DNA of 64,000 nt from Paraplanobispora takensis (GCF_016863195.1 NZ_BOOK01000016.1:1-64000); one strand, 5' to 3'; shown: positions 17,485 to 26,521, counted from the first letter of the stretch. Numbers and translations: made by a program. Notes: a model not told the origin generated them from the sequence alone.

Positions 17485-17576
17485 CACTCCGCCCCCGCCG
17501 TGCGGCCGGTCCCCGGATTCACGGTGCCCATCACTCCGCCTCCGTCGTGCGGCCGGTCCGCGAACTCACGGCTCAT
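17484..17576 (-). CDS. 30-residue frame made of a duplicated translation-start region
   Basis: From ATG 17576 (overlapping the permease stop as TGATG) to TGA 17484 (overlapping the kinase ATG, again TGATG). The sequence is an imperfect tandem duplication of about 46-48 bp: two units each begin GTGATG(A/G)GC and share GGACCGGCCGCAC. The peptide (MSREFADRPHDGGG...) resembles nothing known. It may be translated only to couple permease and kinase synthesis; it may equally be a replication slip with no peptide function. Confidence 0.35.
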   Translation of the reverse strand: MSREFADRPHDGGGVMGTVNPGTGRTAGAE

Positions 17577-19957
17577 CACTCCGTTCTCAGCACGTCGCCG
17601 ACCCTGAGCCGGGCCGCCGTGCGGCCGGGCCAGGCGGCGAGCAGGTTGGCCGTCGCGATCGCGGCCGGACCCACCAGCAGCAGCGCCCAGAAGGCCACCG
17701 GCGGCTGGTAGAACAGCGGCGCGTTGTCGGCGACGGTCCGCCACAGGGTGCGGCCGAGGGCCAGGCCGAGCGGGACGCCGAAGATCAGGCCGGTCAGGGC
17801 GATGAGGGTGGCCTGGACGACGACGATCCGGCGGGCCTGGCGGCGGGTCAGGCCCAGGGCGCGCATGACGGCCAGTTCACGGCGGCGGCGCCGTACGGCG
17901 GTGGCCAGGGCGTGGCCGACCGCGCCGACGGCCAGTGACGTCAGGAACCCGGCCAGCAGCACCGGCAGCACCTCCATCTCCCGGGCCTCGGCGAGTTCCT
18001 TCGGAGGTCGCACCGCCTCGAACGCGATCGGGAGCCCGAGCCGCGCGGCCTCCGCCCGGAACCGCGCGGTCACCGCCTCGGGATCGGCGCCCGGCCGCAG
18101 CGCGACCTGCGCCATGTGGAATTTGAAGGTGTCGAACAGGCCCTCCCACGCCCGGGCGGTCACGTACGCGCCCTCGTCGTAGTCGTTGTGCGAGCCGATC
18201 GGCACGAAGCCGATCCCGGTGACGGTGAACACGCGGGCTCTGCCGTCCTGGCCGGTGAGCGGCACCGTGCCGCCGACCTCGGCCCCCAGCAGGCGGGCCG
18301 TGCTCACCGCGAGCAGTACCTCGTGGTCGGCGGCCGGCATCCGGCCCTCGGTGAGGACCGTGCGGATCGACCGCCCCACCGGGGCGTAGGAGTACATGCC
18401 GACCGCGGTCCTCCCGGACTGCGCCACCGCGCTGCGGCCGTCGTTGACCCCGACGACGTCCCGGTCACCGGCGATCCGGGGCAGCACCCGGTCCGCGTCG
18501 ACACCCCGGCCGCCGAACCCCAGGTAGGCGTTGACCTGGTGGGTCTGGCCGTAACGGGCCGGGTTGCGCCCGGCGTCGGAGACGCCGGCGGAGAAGGTGA
18601 GGGCGGCCAGCACGCCCAGCACGCCGACGACCGCGCCGAGCAGGGCGGGGCGGACCGGGACGGCACCGTGCCCGCGTTCCAGGGCGAAGCGGGCGCCGAC
18701 CACGACCGGCACCGGCAGGCCGGCCCGGGTCGCCGCCGACGCCACCGCCGACGGCCGCGCCGCCGGACGCGAGCCGCGCAGGGCGATCCAGGCCGAGCCC
18801 ACGGCGGCCAGGACGGCCAGGGCGACCACCACGAGCCACCCGGACGCCAGCACCGGCCAGTCGGCGTCCGGGCCCGGATGGGGTTCGCCGAGGGCGGCCA
18901 TGCCGATCGGCATCCAGTTCGAGGCCGCGAACGCGCCCGCCAGGCCCAGCCCGGCGCCCGCGGCCGCGGCGATGACCGGGGCCGTCGCCGCGGTCGTCAC
19001 AGCCTGCCGGGGGGTGAGCCCGGCCGCGCGCAGCACCCGCAGCTCGGCGACCGCGGCGGCGCAGTAGCGGGCGATCGACTGGCCGATCAGGATCATCGCC
19101 GCCGCCAGCGCGGCCAGCGCGAACGCCAGCAGCGACAGCGCCTCGAAGCCCAGCACCTGGTCGACGTGCTCCAGCTCCCGGTCCATGTCCCATACGTCGA
19201 TGTCGTTGCGGCCGGTCGCCCGGGCGAGCTCCCGCTTGAACGCCGGGATGCCGTCCGTGCCGTCGTGCAGCCGGACCAGCGCGTTGACGTTCACGCTCTC
19301 CTCGGACCCCATGATGTTGGCGCGATACTTGGCGAACATGCCGTACGAGCCGAGGACGAAGCCCTCACCGCCCACCTGGTCGGAGAACCACGGGGACCGG
19401 ACGACCCCGGTGATCACAGCCGGGAACCGGGGTCCGGCGGGCCGGACGGTCGCCGGGTTCTGCATGGGGTCGTCCGACTGTTGCGGGCCGGGCATCAGGA
19501 CCGTCACCGTGTCGCCCACCTCCAGGCCCCACCGCTGCAGGAAGCGGGGTGAGGCGGCCAGCTCGTCGGCGCGGTCCACGCCGGGCAGGCGGCCCTGGAG
19601 CACCAGCGGCTTCTCGATGCTGTACCAGCTCTGGTCGTCGGCGATGGCCGGCAGCCAGTCGGTCACCGACCCGCCGGGGATGCCCTCTATGTAGAAACCC
19701 GACAGCGCGAACGTGGCCACCGCCTCCACCGTCGGCAGGGCGCGGACACGATCCCAGTCGAAGCCCGGCTGGTTGGGCAGCACCACGGCGTCGCCCGGCA
19801 GGGTCTCGGCGAGCAGCCGGTCCATCGAGGTCGCCCCGCGGCGGGCCCCCGCGACCGCCGCGAGCACGGTGGTGGTGGCCAGGGCGACCAGCAGGGCGAG
19901 CACGACCAGCGAGCGCCGGCGGCGGCGCAGTTCGAGACGGAGCCAGATCGCGGTCAT
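17576..19957 (-). CDS. ABC exporter permease, FtsX/MacB type
   Basis: 793 residues from ATG 19957 (GAGGAG touches the start). An N-terminal membrane helix is followed by a large extracytoplasmic domain, a three-helix FtsX block, a second extracytoplasmic domain and a final three-helix FtsX block (SLAVGAVGHALATAVRRRRR, then GLTRRQARRIVV). This double-FtsX layout belongs to the MacB/LolC-like mechanotransmission exporters, which move lipoproteins, peptides or antibiotics rather than import. The ATPase partner is encoded 61 bp upstream at 20019-20744. Confidence 0.87.
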   Translation of the reverse strand: MTAIWLRLELRRRRRSLVVLALLVALATTTVLAAVAGARRGATSMDRLLAETLPGDAVVLPNQPGFDWDRVRALPTVEAVATFALSGFYIEGIPGGSVTDWLPAIADDQSWYSIEKPLVLQGRLPGVDRADELAASPRFLQRWGLEVGDTVTVLMPGPQQSDDPMQNPATVRPAGPRFPAVITGVVRSPWFSDQVGGEGFVLGSYGMFAKYRANIMGSEESVNVNALVRLHDGTDGIPAFKRELARATGRNDIDVWDMDRELEHVDQVLGFEALSLLAFALAALAAAMILIGQSIARYCAAAVAELRVLRAAGLTPRQAVTTAATAPVIAAAAGAGLGLAGAFAASNWMPIGMAALGEPHPGPDADWPVLASGWLVVVALAVLAAVGSAWIALRGSRPAARPSAVASAATRAGLPVPVVVGARFALERGHGAVPVRPALLGAVVGVLGVLAALTFSAGVSDAGRNPARYGQTHQVNAYLGFGGRGVDADRVLPRIAGDRDVVGVNDGRSAVAQSGRTAVGMYSYAPVGRSIRTVLTEGRMPAADHEVLLAVSTARLLGAEVGGTVPLTGQDGRARVFTVTGIGFVPIGSHNDYDEGAYVTARAWEGLFDTFKFHMAQVALRPGADPEAVTARFRAEAARLGLPIAFEAVRPPKELAEAREMEVLPVLLAGFLTSLAVGAVGHALATAVRRRRRELAVMRALGLTRRQARRIVVVQATLIALTGLIFGVPLGLALGRTLWRTVADNAPLFYQPPVAFWALLLVGPAAIATANLLAAWPGRTAARLRVGDVLRTE

Positions 19958-20018
19958 CTCCTCGCTCCTCCGCGGGTCGGTGACGCGCGGCCGGATCGGG
20001 GACCGGGGCGCGCGGGGA

Positions 20019-20744
20019 TCACGGGGTGTCGATCCTGCCGTCGCGCATCCGCAGGATGCGGGAGGCCCCCGAGGCCACCTCGGCCGAGTGGGTGACCATG
20101 ACGATGGTCTGCCCGTCGTCGTGCAGCCGCCGGAACAGCTCCAGCACCTCCAGGCCGCCCTCGCTGTCCAGGGCGCCGGTGGGCTCGTCGGCCAGCAGCA
20201 GTGTCGGCCGGTTGACCAGGGCGCGGGCGATGGCGAGCCGCTGGCGCTGGCCCCCGGACAGCACCGCGGGCACCTGGTTGACGCGGTCGCCCAGGCCGAG
20301 CAGGTCCAGCAGGTCACGGGCCCTGGACTCGGCGGCCCGGCGGCGCATCCCGCCCAGCACGCCCGGCATGACCAGGTTGTCCAGTGCGGAGACCCCGTCC
20401 AGCAGGTTGAAGAACTGGAACACGAAGCCGATGTGGTGGCGGCGGAAGCGGGCAAGCCAGTCCTCGTCCCGGCCGTCCACCCGCTCCCCGGCCACCTCGA
20501 CCTCGCCCTCGTCCACCCGGTCCAGCCCGGCGATGACGTTGAGCAGCGTCGACTTGCCGCAGCCGGAGGGACCGGTCACCGCGATGAACTCGCCCGCGGC
20601 CACCTCCAGGTCGAGCCCGCGCAGCGCGCGCACCGGCGCCAGTTCGGCGGTGAAGGTGCGCCGGACGCCGCGGACGCGGACCGTGGGGCCGGGCTCGGCC
20701 GGCTCAGCCGTCATCAGGTCCGGCCGGGTCGGTTCGGTGGTCAT
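20019..20744 (-). CDS. ABC exporter ATPase, LolD/MacB type
   Basis: 241 residues from ATG 20744, with GGAG eight bases upstream; ATG 20714 is an alternative. Walker A GPSGCGKST, Q-loop FVFQFFNLL, signature LSGGQRQRLAIA, Walker B LLLADEPTGALD and the switch histidine in VTHSAE are all intact, so this is a complete nucleotide-binding subunit for the FtsX-type permease downstream. Oddity: the reading frame remains open upstream through a decayed response-regulator/cyclase gene to 21557, so a 512-residue chimera is also theoretically readable. Confidence 0.88.
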   Translation of the reverse strand: MTTEPTRPDLMTAEPAEPGPTVRVRGVRRTFTAELAPVRALRGLDLEVAAGEFIAVTGPSGCGKSTLLNVIAGLDRVDEGEVEVAGERVDGRDEDWLARFRRHHIGFVFQFFNLLDGVSALDNLVMPGVLGGMRRRAAESRARDLLDLLGLGDRVNQVPAVLSGGQRQRLAIARALVNRPTLLLADEPTGALDSEGGLEVLELFRRLHDDGQTIVMVTHSAEVASGASRILRMRDGRIDTP

Positions 20745-21557
20745 CGGGGGTCTCCGGAAGGTAGTAGGCGGTGACGGGGGTGGTGCGGCCCTTGACGAGA
20801 CGGGAGCCGAGCGGTTCCCACGGCGGGGCGTCCCCGGCCGCCCGCCCCGCGCCGCCCACTCCCGGTTCAGCTCGCGCTGGCGCAGGTGCATGCCGGCGGC
20901 GGCCCGTACGGCGCGCGGGCCGTGGTCCTCCAGCGGGGCGGGGGCGCCGAACACGGCCATCACCGCGTCCCCGACGTACTGCATGACCGTGCCGCCGCAG
21001 CCGAGGATGGCCGCGTTCATGGCCCGCCGGTGCGCGTTGAGCTGACCGGCCAGCACGGCCGGGTCGGTGCGTTCGGCGACGGCCGAGTAGCCGCGCACGT
21101 CCGACATGAGCACGGTGACGACCGGCCGCTCGGTGTGCTCGCCCAGGCCGCTGCGGAGCCGTTCGGCCACGCCGCTGGGCAGCAGCCGGGACAGCTTCTC
21201 CCCGTGCTCCTCGCGCCGCAGGATCGCGGTGTGCAGCATGCGCAGCCGGCGCAGCGCGCTCTGCCGGCCCACGCCGGCGTCCCTGGCCAGGCCGGGGAAG
21301 AGCCGCTCGATCGCCGTGTTGACCGCCTCCGGCGGCTCGCCGCGGGCGGCGGCGATGCCCTCGTCCTGGAAGGTGGACGGCATCCGGATGTCGGTGACCA
21401 GGACCTGCGGGTGCAGCTCCACGGCCCGGGAGACCAGCTCGTCGTAGCCGGCCGCCACGCCGACCACGTCCAGGGCCGGGTCCCTGGACAGCAGCGCGCG
21501 CACCCCTTCGCGGACGACCAGGTTGTCGTCCGCGAGCAGCACCGTGATGCGTTCCAC
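20704..21557 (-). pseudogene. Decayed response regulator-adenylate cyclase gene with two internal deletions
   Basis: From GTG 21557 the frame gives half a receiver domain (Asp56 in VLVTDIRMP), then jumps after residue 71 (DEGIAAA) directly to a helix-turn-helix-like tail (GEPPEAVNTAIERLF), losing the second half of the receiver. A class III cyclase domain follows with both metal aspartates (Asp153 in MSDVRGY, Asp197 in YVGDAVMAVFG). It breaks off near 20835, and the expected cyclase C-terminus (EPLGSRLVKGRTTPVTAYYL) follows at once in another frame, ending at 20704. The piece holding the Asn/Arg catalytic residues is missing. The protein cannot be a working cyclase as written. Intact homologues would be response-regulator cyclases linked to ABC exporters. 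Confidence 0.7.
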
Positions 21558-21711
21558 GGTCTGAATGTCCTCCCTCCGACATACCCGGCCAAGAGGGTCA
21601 GGCCCTACGGGCGAGGGGTGCTGGCACCCCCTGATCCGATGGGCAGCGCCCTTCGAGCCGGCCGGGCCGCGGCCTACCGTCGAGGCGAACCGAGCCGGAA
21701 AGGAGGCCGCG

Positions 21712-21948
21712 ATGCGTATCGAATCCCGTGCGACGTCCCTGTCCTGGATTCCGTCCGAAGCGGTGAAGGGTTACACCCGGACGATGTCCGCCGCAGGAAT
21801 CTCCCACTATGACTCCCCGCCGCCCGACGTGCTCGGCGATCTGGAGGAGATGCGCGACGCCGACGCCTTCCGGTTCGCCAACCGGATCCGCTCTGGTCCG
21901 GCGCTCCCGTCCGGCAGGGCGTTCCCGTCCGGCCCGGTGCGCGGGTGA
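21712..21948 (+). pseudogene. Truncated N-terminus of a conserved actinomycete hypothetical protein
   Basis: 78 codons from ATG 21712 after a strong AAGGAGG. The opening RIESRATSLSWIPSEAVKG, HYDSPPPDVLGDL and FRFANRIR agrees with the first 65 residues of a conserved actinomycete family of roughly 230 residues as I remember it; the remainder is absent in all frames and the frame ends in a low-complexity tail made by an 18-bp duplication. Probably a remnant. If the family memory is wrong it is a short hypothetical gene. Confidence 0.5.
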
Positions 21949-22021
21949 CCTCCCGGCGTTTGGATCTTGCCGGCCGGGGCAGCGGTCGGTTACCTCGGGA
22001 CGGACGCTGCGGGAGGTCACC

Positions 22022-23029
22022 ATGAAGAAGGGGCGAGGGAAGGTCGGCACGGTCGCGGTCGTCGCCCACCGGAAGAAGTCGCTCGGCGGCGGCCTGGACG
22101 AGCTGCGCAGGCTCGTGGCCGACCAGGGCGTCGAGGACCTGCTCTGGTACGAGGTCCCCAAGAGCAAGAAGGCGCCCAAGCAGGTGAGGAAGGCGCTCAA
22201 GGAGGGTGCCGACCTGGTCCTGGTGTGGGGCGGGGACGGCATGGTGCAGCGGTGCGTGGACGTGCTGGCGGGCTCGGGGACGCCGGTGGGGATCATCCCC
22301 GCCGGTACGGCCAACATGTTCGCCAGGAACCTCGGCATCCCCGAGGACCTGCCGGAGGCCGTGCGGATCGCCTTCCACGGCGAGGACCGCAGGCTCGACC
22401 TCGGCAGGGTCAACGGCGAGCACTTCGCGGTGATGGCCGGGATCGGGTTCGACGCGGAGATGATCAAGGACGCGGACCGGGGGCTGAAGGACCGGATGGG
22501 CCGGGCGGCCTACTTCTGGACCGGGCTGCGGCACGTCCGCGGCGAGCTCGTCACGACGAAGATCAAGGTCGACGGGACACCCTGGTTCGAAGGCGAGGCC
22601 AGCTGCGTGCTGTTCGGCAACGTCGGCACGATCACCGGCGGCATCGAGGCCTTCGACGACGCCCGCCCCGACGACGGCTGGCTGGAGGTCGGCGTCACCA
22701 CGGCCAGCGGTCCCATCCAGTGGGCCCGCACGCTCGGCCGGATGAGCGTGAGCCGCTCCGACTCCTCGCCGTTCGTGCGGATGACCCGCGCCAGGAAGGT
22801 CACCGTCAAGCTGGGCAGGCCCATGTCCTACGAGCTGGACGGCGGCGCGAAGGGCACCGTCAGCAAGCTGACCGCCGAGGTCGTCCCCGGCGGCCTCATC
22901 CTGCGCGCCCCCGAGCCGGTCGCCTCCGGGCGCGAGGGGGAACCGGCGGCGGAGGGAGAGACCGCGGCGAACGGCAGGCGTGCCGGCGACCGGTCCGCCG
23001 ACGGGGTGCCCGCCGGAAAGAACCGGTGA
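22022..23029 (+). CDS. Diacylglycerol/lipid kinase family protein
   Basis: 335 residues from ATG 22022. The catalytic motif VWGGDGMVQR and the IIPAGTANMFARNLGIP motif are the signature of the DAGK/YegS/BmrU fold, and GIGFDAEMI and ITGGIEAFDDARPDDGWLEV (the second domain) complete it. It phosphorylates a lipid alcohol using ATP at the membrane face. The last 35 residues are a charged, disordered tail. The SDR gene starts 50 bp downstream on the same strand. Confidence 0.85.
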   Translation: MKKGRGKVGTVAVVAHRKKSLGGGLDELRRLVADQGVEDLLWYEVPKSKKAPKQVRKALKEGADLVLVWGGDGMVQRCVDVLAGSGTPVGIIPAGTANMFARNLGIPEDLPEAVRIAFHGEDRRLDLGRVNGEHFAVMAGIGFDAEMIKDADRGLKDRMGRAAYFWTGLRHVRGELVTTKIKVDGTPWFEGEASCVLFGNVGTITGGIEAFDDARPDDGWLEVGVTTASGPIQWARTLGRMSVSRSDSSPFVRMTRARKVTVKLGRPMSYELDGGAKGTVSKLTAEVVPGGLILRAPEPVASGREGEPAAEGETAANGRRAGDRSADGVPAGKNR

Positions 23030-23078
23030 GTAGGGTGATCTCCACAAGCTTCGCCTGACCCGGGAAGTGGTGGACGCC

Positions 23079-23981
23079 ATGGGCACGGACCGCTGGAGCG
23101 AGGACGACGTCCCCGAGCAGAAGGGGAGGATCGCGGTGGTCACCGGTGCCAACTCCGGCATCGGCCTGGAGACCGCCCGGGTGCTCGCCGCCAGGGGCGC
23201 CACGGTGGTCATCGCCTGCCGCGACACGGCCAGGGCCGAGCGCGCGGCCGATCTCATCGGCTACCCGGTCGAGGTGCTCCGGCTCGACCTGGCCTCACTC
23301 GACTCGGTACGGCAGGCGGCGCAGGAGCTGCGCGACCGCCATGACCGCCTCGACCTGCTGATCAACAACGCCGGGGTGATGGTGCCGCCCCTGACCCGCA
23401 CCGCGGACGGCTTCGAGCTGCAGTTCGGCACCAACCACCTGGGCCACTTCGCCTTCACCGGGCTGCTGCTCGACCTGCTGCTGCCGGTGCCGGGCTCCCG
23501 GGTCGTCACCGTCGCCAGCATGGCCCACCACCGGGGCCGCATCGACTTCGACGACCTGCACTCCGAGCGGTCCTACGACCGGGTCGCCGCCTACGGCCGC
23601 TCGAAGCTGGCCAACCTGCTGTTCACCTACGAGCTCCAGCGCCGCCTGTCCGCCGCCGGGGCGCAGACGGCCGCGCTGGCCGCCCACCCCGGGGTGGCCC
23701 CGACCGAGCTGGCCCGCCACCTGCCCGGGGTGCTGCGCTTCCTCAACGACACCGCGGGCAGGCTCGTGCTCCAGCGCCCCGAGATGGGCGCCCTGGCGAC
23801 CCTGCGGGCGGCCACCGACCCGCGGGCCGAGGGCGGCTCCTACTACGGCCCGTCCGGCCTGGGCGGGATGCGCGGCCACCCGGGCCGGGTCCGCTCCAAC
23901 GCCCGTTCCCACGACGCCGCCGTCCAGGTCCGCCTGTGGGAGGAGTCCGAGCGCCTGACCGGGGTCGTCTATCCGGTGTGA
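23079..23981 (+). CDS. Short-chain dehydrogenase/reductase (retinol dehydrogenase-like)
   Basis: 300 residues; ATG 23079 preferred, with GTG 23067 in frame upstream. Cofactor motif TGANSGIG, NNAG at LINNAGVM, catalytic Ser in VASMAHHRG, and the Tyr-X-X-X-Lys pair in YGRSKLANL. The CRD at the end of the second strand suggests NADP(H). Members oxidise or reduce lipid or retinoid-like alcohols; the substrate is unknown. Likely in one transcript with the lipid kinase. Confidence 0.87.
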   Translation: MGTDRWSEDDVPEQKGRIAVVTGANSGIGLETARVLAARGATVVIACRDTARAERAADLIGYPVEVLRLDLASLDSVRQAAQELRDRHDRLDLLINNAGVMVPPLTRTADGFELQFGTNHLGHFAFTGLLLDLLLPVPGSRVVTVASMAHHRGRIDFDDLHSERSYDRVAAYGRSKLANLLFTYELQRRLSAAGAQTAALAAHPGVAPTELARHLPGVLRFLNDTAGRLVLQRPEMGALATLRAATDPRAEGGSYYGPSGLGGMRGHPGRVRSNARSHDAAVQVRLWEESERLTGVVYPV

Positions 23982-24012
23982 CGCGCTCAGCTCGCTAGCA
24001 CGGTCGGCCCGC

Positions 24013-24831
24013 TCAGAGCTTCGTGACCGTCATCTGCAGCTCGGTGACCCAGTCCCGCGGGTTCTCGGGGCAGTCGAGATAGACCTCGCGGGCCAGGCCG
24101 ACCGGGCGATAGCCGTTCTCCTCGATCCAGTGGGCCAGGACCTGGAAGGTCGGGCCGACCTCCTCCATCGGGCCGCGGTGGACGATCGTGGCGGCCGTCT
24201 CTATCGCGGGCAGGTCCACGATCTCGACGTCGAGCCCCTCCCCGGGCGCCGCGGCGACCTGCATGCCGGCGTGCACGACGACCTTGCCGTCGTCGCCGGG
24301 CTCGTAGCAGGCGACGCCCGGACCGGTGATCTCGATCCCGGCGCGCTCCAGCCGCGCGCACAGCTCCGGGTAGAGCGGTTGGATGACCGGGCCGATGTCC
24401 TCGCCGTCGTAGCTGGCCGCGACCGCGGTGAGCTCCGCGACGCGGACCGGGGCGACACGCTTGACCATGACCTCTTCCGTGCTCATGCGCCCTTCCCTCT
24501 CGATCGTCCGGAGCCTCGCCTCGACCCGGAGCAGCCGTGCGGCGTCGGCCGCGATCCGCTCCTCCAGCTCCGCGCGGCGCAGCCGTACCATGCCGTGCAA
24601 CTCCTCGGCGCTCACCCTCTCGTCGAGGATCGAGGCCACCTGCCGCAGGGTGAAGCCGAGGTCCTTCAGAGCGATGATGCGGTTGAGCCGCGCGAGCTGG
24701 GCGGCCTGGTAGAACCGGTAGCCGCTGGCCGGGTCGACGTGGGCCGGCCGGAGCAACCCGAGCGCGTCATAGTGACGCAGCATCCGGATCGACACGCGGC
24801 CGAGCTGGGCGAAGTCTCCGATGCTGAACAT
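24013..24831 (-). CDS. MerR family regulator with GyrI-like effector domain
   Basis: 272 residues from ATG 24831. Residues 1-70 are the MerR winged helix (FSIGDFAQLGRVSIRMLRHYD), then a dimerising coiled coil of about 45 residues, then a GyrI-like/effector-binding domain from about residue 122 with the conserved HRGPMEEVGPTF and the final YLDCPENP region. This is the BmrR/TipAL layout that senses small, often lipophilic compounds. Its own promoter has the 19-bp spacer and central palindrome typical of MerR targets, so it is autoregulated. Confidence 0.9.
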   Translation of the reverse strand: MFSIGDFAQLGRVSIRMLRHYDALGLLRPAHVDPASGYRFYQAAQLARLNRIIALKDLGFTLRQVASILDERVSAEELHGMVRLRRAELEERIAADAARLLRVEARLRTIEREGRMSTEEVMVKRVAPVRVAELTAVAASYDGEDIGPVIQPLYPELCARLERAGIEITGPGVACYEPGDDGKVVVHAGMQVAAAPGEGLDVEIVDLPAIETAATIVHRGPMEEVGPTFQVLAHWIEENGYRPVGLAREVYLDCPENPRDWVTELQMTVTKL

Positions 24832-24841
24832 GGTGCCTTCA

Positions 24842-24872
24842 GAGGTAGGGCCTCACACGGTGTCAGGGTCAA
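24842..24872 (-). promoter_or_regulatory. MerR-type autoregulated promoter with 19-bp spacer
   Basis: On the minus strand, TTGACC (24872-24867) and TACCTC (24847-24842) are 19 bp apart, and the near-perfect palindrome CCTGACAC-C-GTGTGAGG (24867-24851) fills the spacer. The predicted start of transcription is about 4 bases before the ATG, so the mRNA is nearly leaderless. Confidence 0.75.
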
Positions 24873-24919
24873 CGCCGCCGGGGGACGGCTTCACGGCCGA
24901 TCCTGCCGCAGGATCGGCC

Positions 24920-25453
24920 TCAGCGCAGGGCCCTGGCGTACAGGCGGGCGAAGGCGTGCTGCAGGAGCACCGGGGCGGGACCCGCGATCCGGGTGTACCA
25001 CCGGCCGGGACGGCTGTAGGCGTGGACGGTGAACCACACCCGCCCGCCGGAGTCGCGCTCCAGCAGGAAGCCCTCCTCCCCGCTCTCCGGATGCCCGGAC
25101 AGGGTGCCGTAGCCGAACCCGGCGCGGTCCTCCTCCTCCAGCGCCCACACCACCCGGCAGGGCGCGGCGATCCGCAGCGGTCCCAGGCCCATGCGCGAGA
25201 CCACGGTCACCCCCTCGGCCGCCCTGGGCGCGGAGGCGACGGGGCGCAGGCCGCATGCGGCGTGCGCCCGCCACGTCAGCAGTGTCCCGGCGGCACGCTC
25301 CAGGCTCTCCCCGCGGCCGATGAGCCGCCGGTGGCGCAACCGCCGGTAGCCGGGCGGGACGACGCCGGTCCGGAACTCCTCGGTGTCCGGATGGGTGAGG
25401 CCGACGTCGGGATAGCTGAAGGCGGCGTCGTGATAGCGCTGCAGGAGGTCCAT
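24920..25453 (-). CDS. DUF1990 family protein
   Basis: 177 residues from ATG 25453, with GGAGG immediately... the ribosome site lies in CACGATGG-type context and is weak. The DUF1990 (UPF0548) pattern is clear: PPGYRRLRHRRLIGRG near residue 35, YGTLSGHPESGEEGFL near residue 115 and the aromatic-rich SRPGRWYTRIAGP close to the end. Function unknown; such proteins often sit beside YndJ-like membrane proteins, as here (25519). Confidence 0.8.
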   Translation of the reverse strand: MDLLQRYHDAAFSYPDVGLTHPDTEEFRTGVVPPGYRRLRHRRLIGRGESLERAAGTLLTWRAHAACGLRPVASAPRAAEGVTVVSRMGLGPLRIAAPCRVVWALEEEDRAGFGYGTLSGHPESGEEGFLLERDSGGRVWFTVHAYSRPGRWYTRIAGPAPVLLQHAFARLYARALR

Positions 25454-25518
25454 CGTGCTCCTCGTCGGTGAAGGGGGGAGTGCGGGGCCGGTCCCCGGCC
25501 GCGGTTCCCCGGATCCGG

Positions 25519-26415
25519 TCACAGCGGCTCGGGGCGGAGCCTGAGCCGGGCGGCGATCGCGCACAGGGCGAACCCGAGGGCGTTGGCCAGGCCGTGGGTG
25601 GCGATCATCCAGTTCAGCGGCGGATGGGGCAGGCCGGCCGCCTGGCCCAGCGCCCAGCTCATGGCCAGCAGCATCGAGATCACCAGGACCGCGGACGCCA
25701 CGGTGAGCAGGACGGCGTTCAGCCGGTCGTGGCCGCCCCGCCGCACCTCGGCCATCGTCAGCAGGCTCACCAGCCACATACCCGTGGTGAGCACCGCCGC
25801 ACCGGCCAGCTCGGCCCAGTCGCCCGCGAAGTAGCCGCCGAGCACCAGCAGCGTCCCGCCGGGCACGCTGAGCGCCGCCGCGCGCGAGAGCGGCCCGTCC
25901 CCGGCGGCGCGGCAGGTCAGCCCCGCGACGAGCGCGGCGGCGAAGCCGGCGAAGTGGAAGTGGGCGACGGTGAGCGCCAGGATCTTCAGCGAGAAGCCCC
26001 ACAACGGGTGTCCCGCGCGCTCGGCGACCAGGGCGACGGCGCCGACGGCGGGGGTGACCATCGCGGTGAGGACGGCGACCTCCACGGGGGCGGGCAGGCG
26101 CCGCGCCGGAGCGTGCGGGGCGGGGGAGCGGGACGGGCCCGCGGAGCCGGGGCCGGAGACGGGGACGGGGAGGGAGGCGTGGCGGGTCCGCAGACGGATC
26201 GGGGCCTGTACGGCGAGGCACACGGTGGCGAGCGCGTAGACCGAGGCCGCGGCGGCCGCCAAGGGACCGCGCTCCAGCCACAGGGAGGCCGCGCCCGGCA
26301 GCGCGCCGGCCCACCACACCGGCGGCAGCCAAGGCGGAACGCGGAGCAGGCGCAGACCGGCCGGGACCACCACGAGCATCCCGATCGTCAGAACCGCGTC
26401 GAGCAGGGGACGCAT
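25519..26415 (-). CDS. YndJ-like integral membrane protein
   Basis: 298 residues from ATG 26415 with GGAGG seven bases upstream. About eight membrane segments; the histidine-rich helix VAHFHFAGFAAALVAGL and the late NWMIATHGLANALGF are characteristic of the YndJ family, whose function is unknown. It precedes the DUF1990 gene by 65 bp, so they are probably one transcript. A TTTGAAC-AC-GTTCAAA palindrome sits 15 bp upstream of the start. Confidence 0.75.
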   Translation of the reverse strand: MRPLLDAVLTIGMLVVVPAGLRLLRVPPWLPPVWWAGALPGAASLWLERGPLAAAAASVYALATVCLAVQAPIRLRTRHASLPVPVSGPGSAGPSRSPAPHAPARRLPAPVEVAVLTAMVTPAVGAVALVAERAGHPLWGFSLKILALTVAHFHFAGFAAALVAGLTCRAAGDGPLSRAAALSVPGGTLLVLGGYFAGDWAELAGAAVLTTGMWLVSLLTMAEVRRGGHDRLNAVLLTVASAVLVISMLLAMSWALGQAAGLPHPPLNWMIATHGLANALGFALCAIAARLRLRPEPL

Positions 26416-26429
26416 GGCGCCCTCCAATT

Positions 26430-26445
26430 TTTGAACACGTTCAAA
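26430..26445. promoter_or_regulatory. Palindromic operator TTTGAAC-AC-GTTCAAA
   Basis: Perfect 7-bp arms with a 2-bp centre, 15 bp before the YndJ start in an AT-rich patch. TTGAAC/GTTCAA palindromes are common targets of TetR-family repressors; no such gene is adjacent. Confidence 0.55.
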
Positions 26446-26521
26446 TCCTGACTCCCCCACGGTAGCACCCGGCCGGAATAACCGGTTGGCGGGCGGGCGC
26501 GGCGGGGGGAGCATGGCGGGC

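Noticed and set aside
17576-20455. A single 959-codon minus-strand protein covering permease and part of the ATPase
   Set aside because: The upstream part is the ATPase gene read in the wrong frame; the permease has its own start at 19957.
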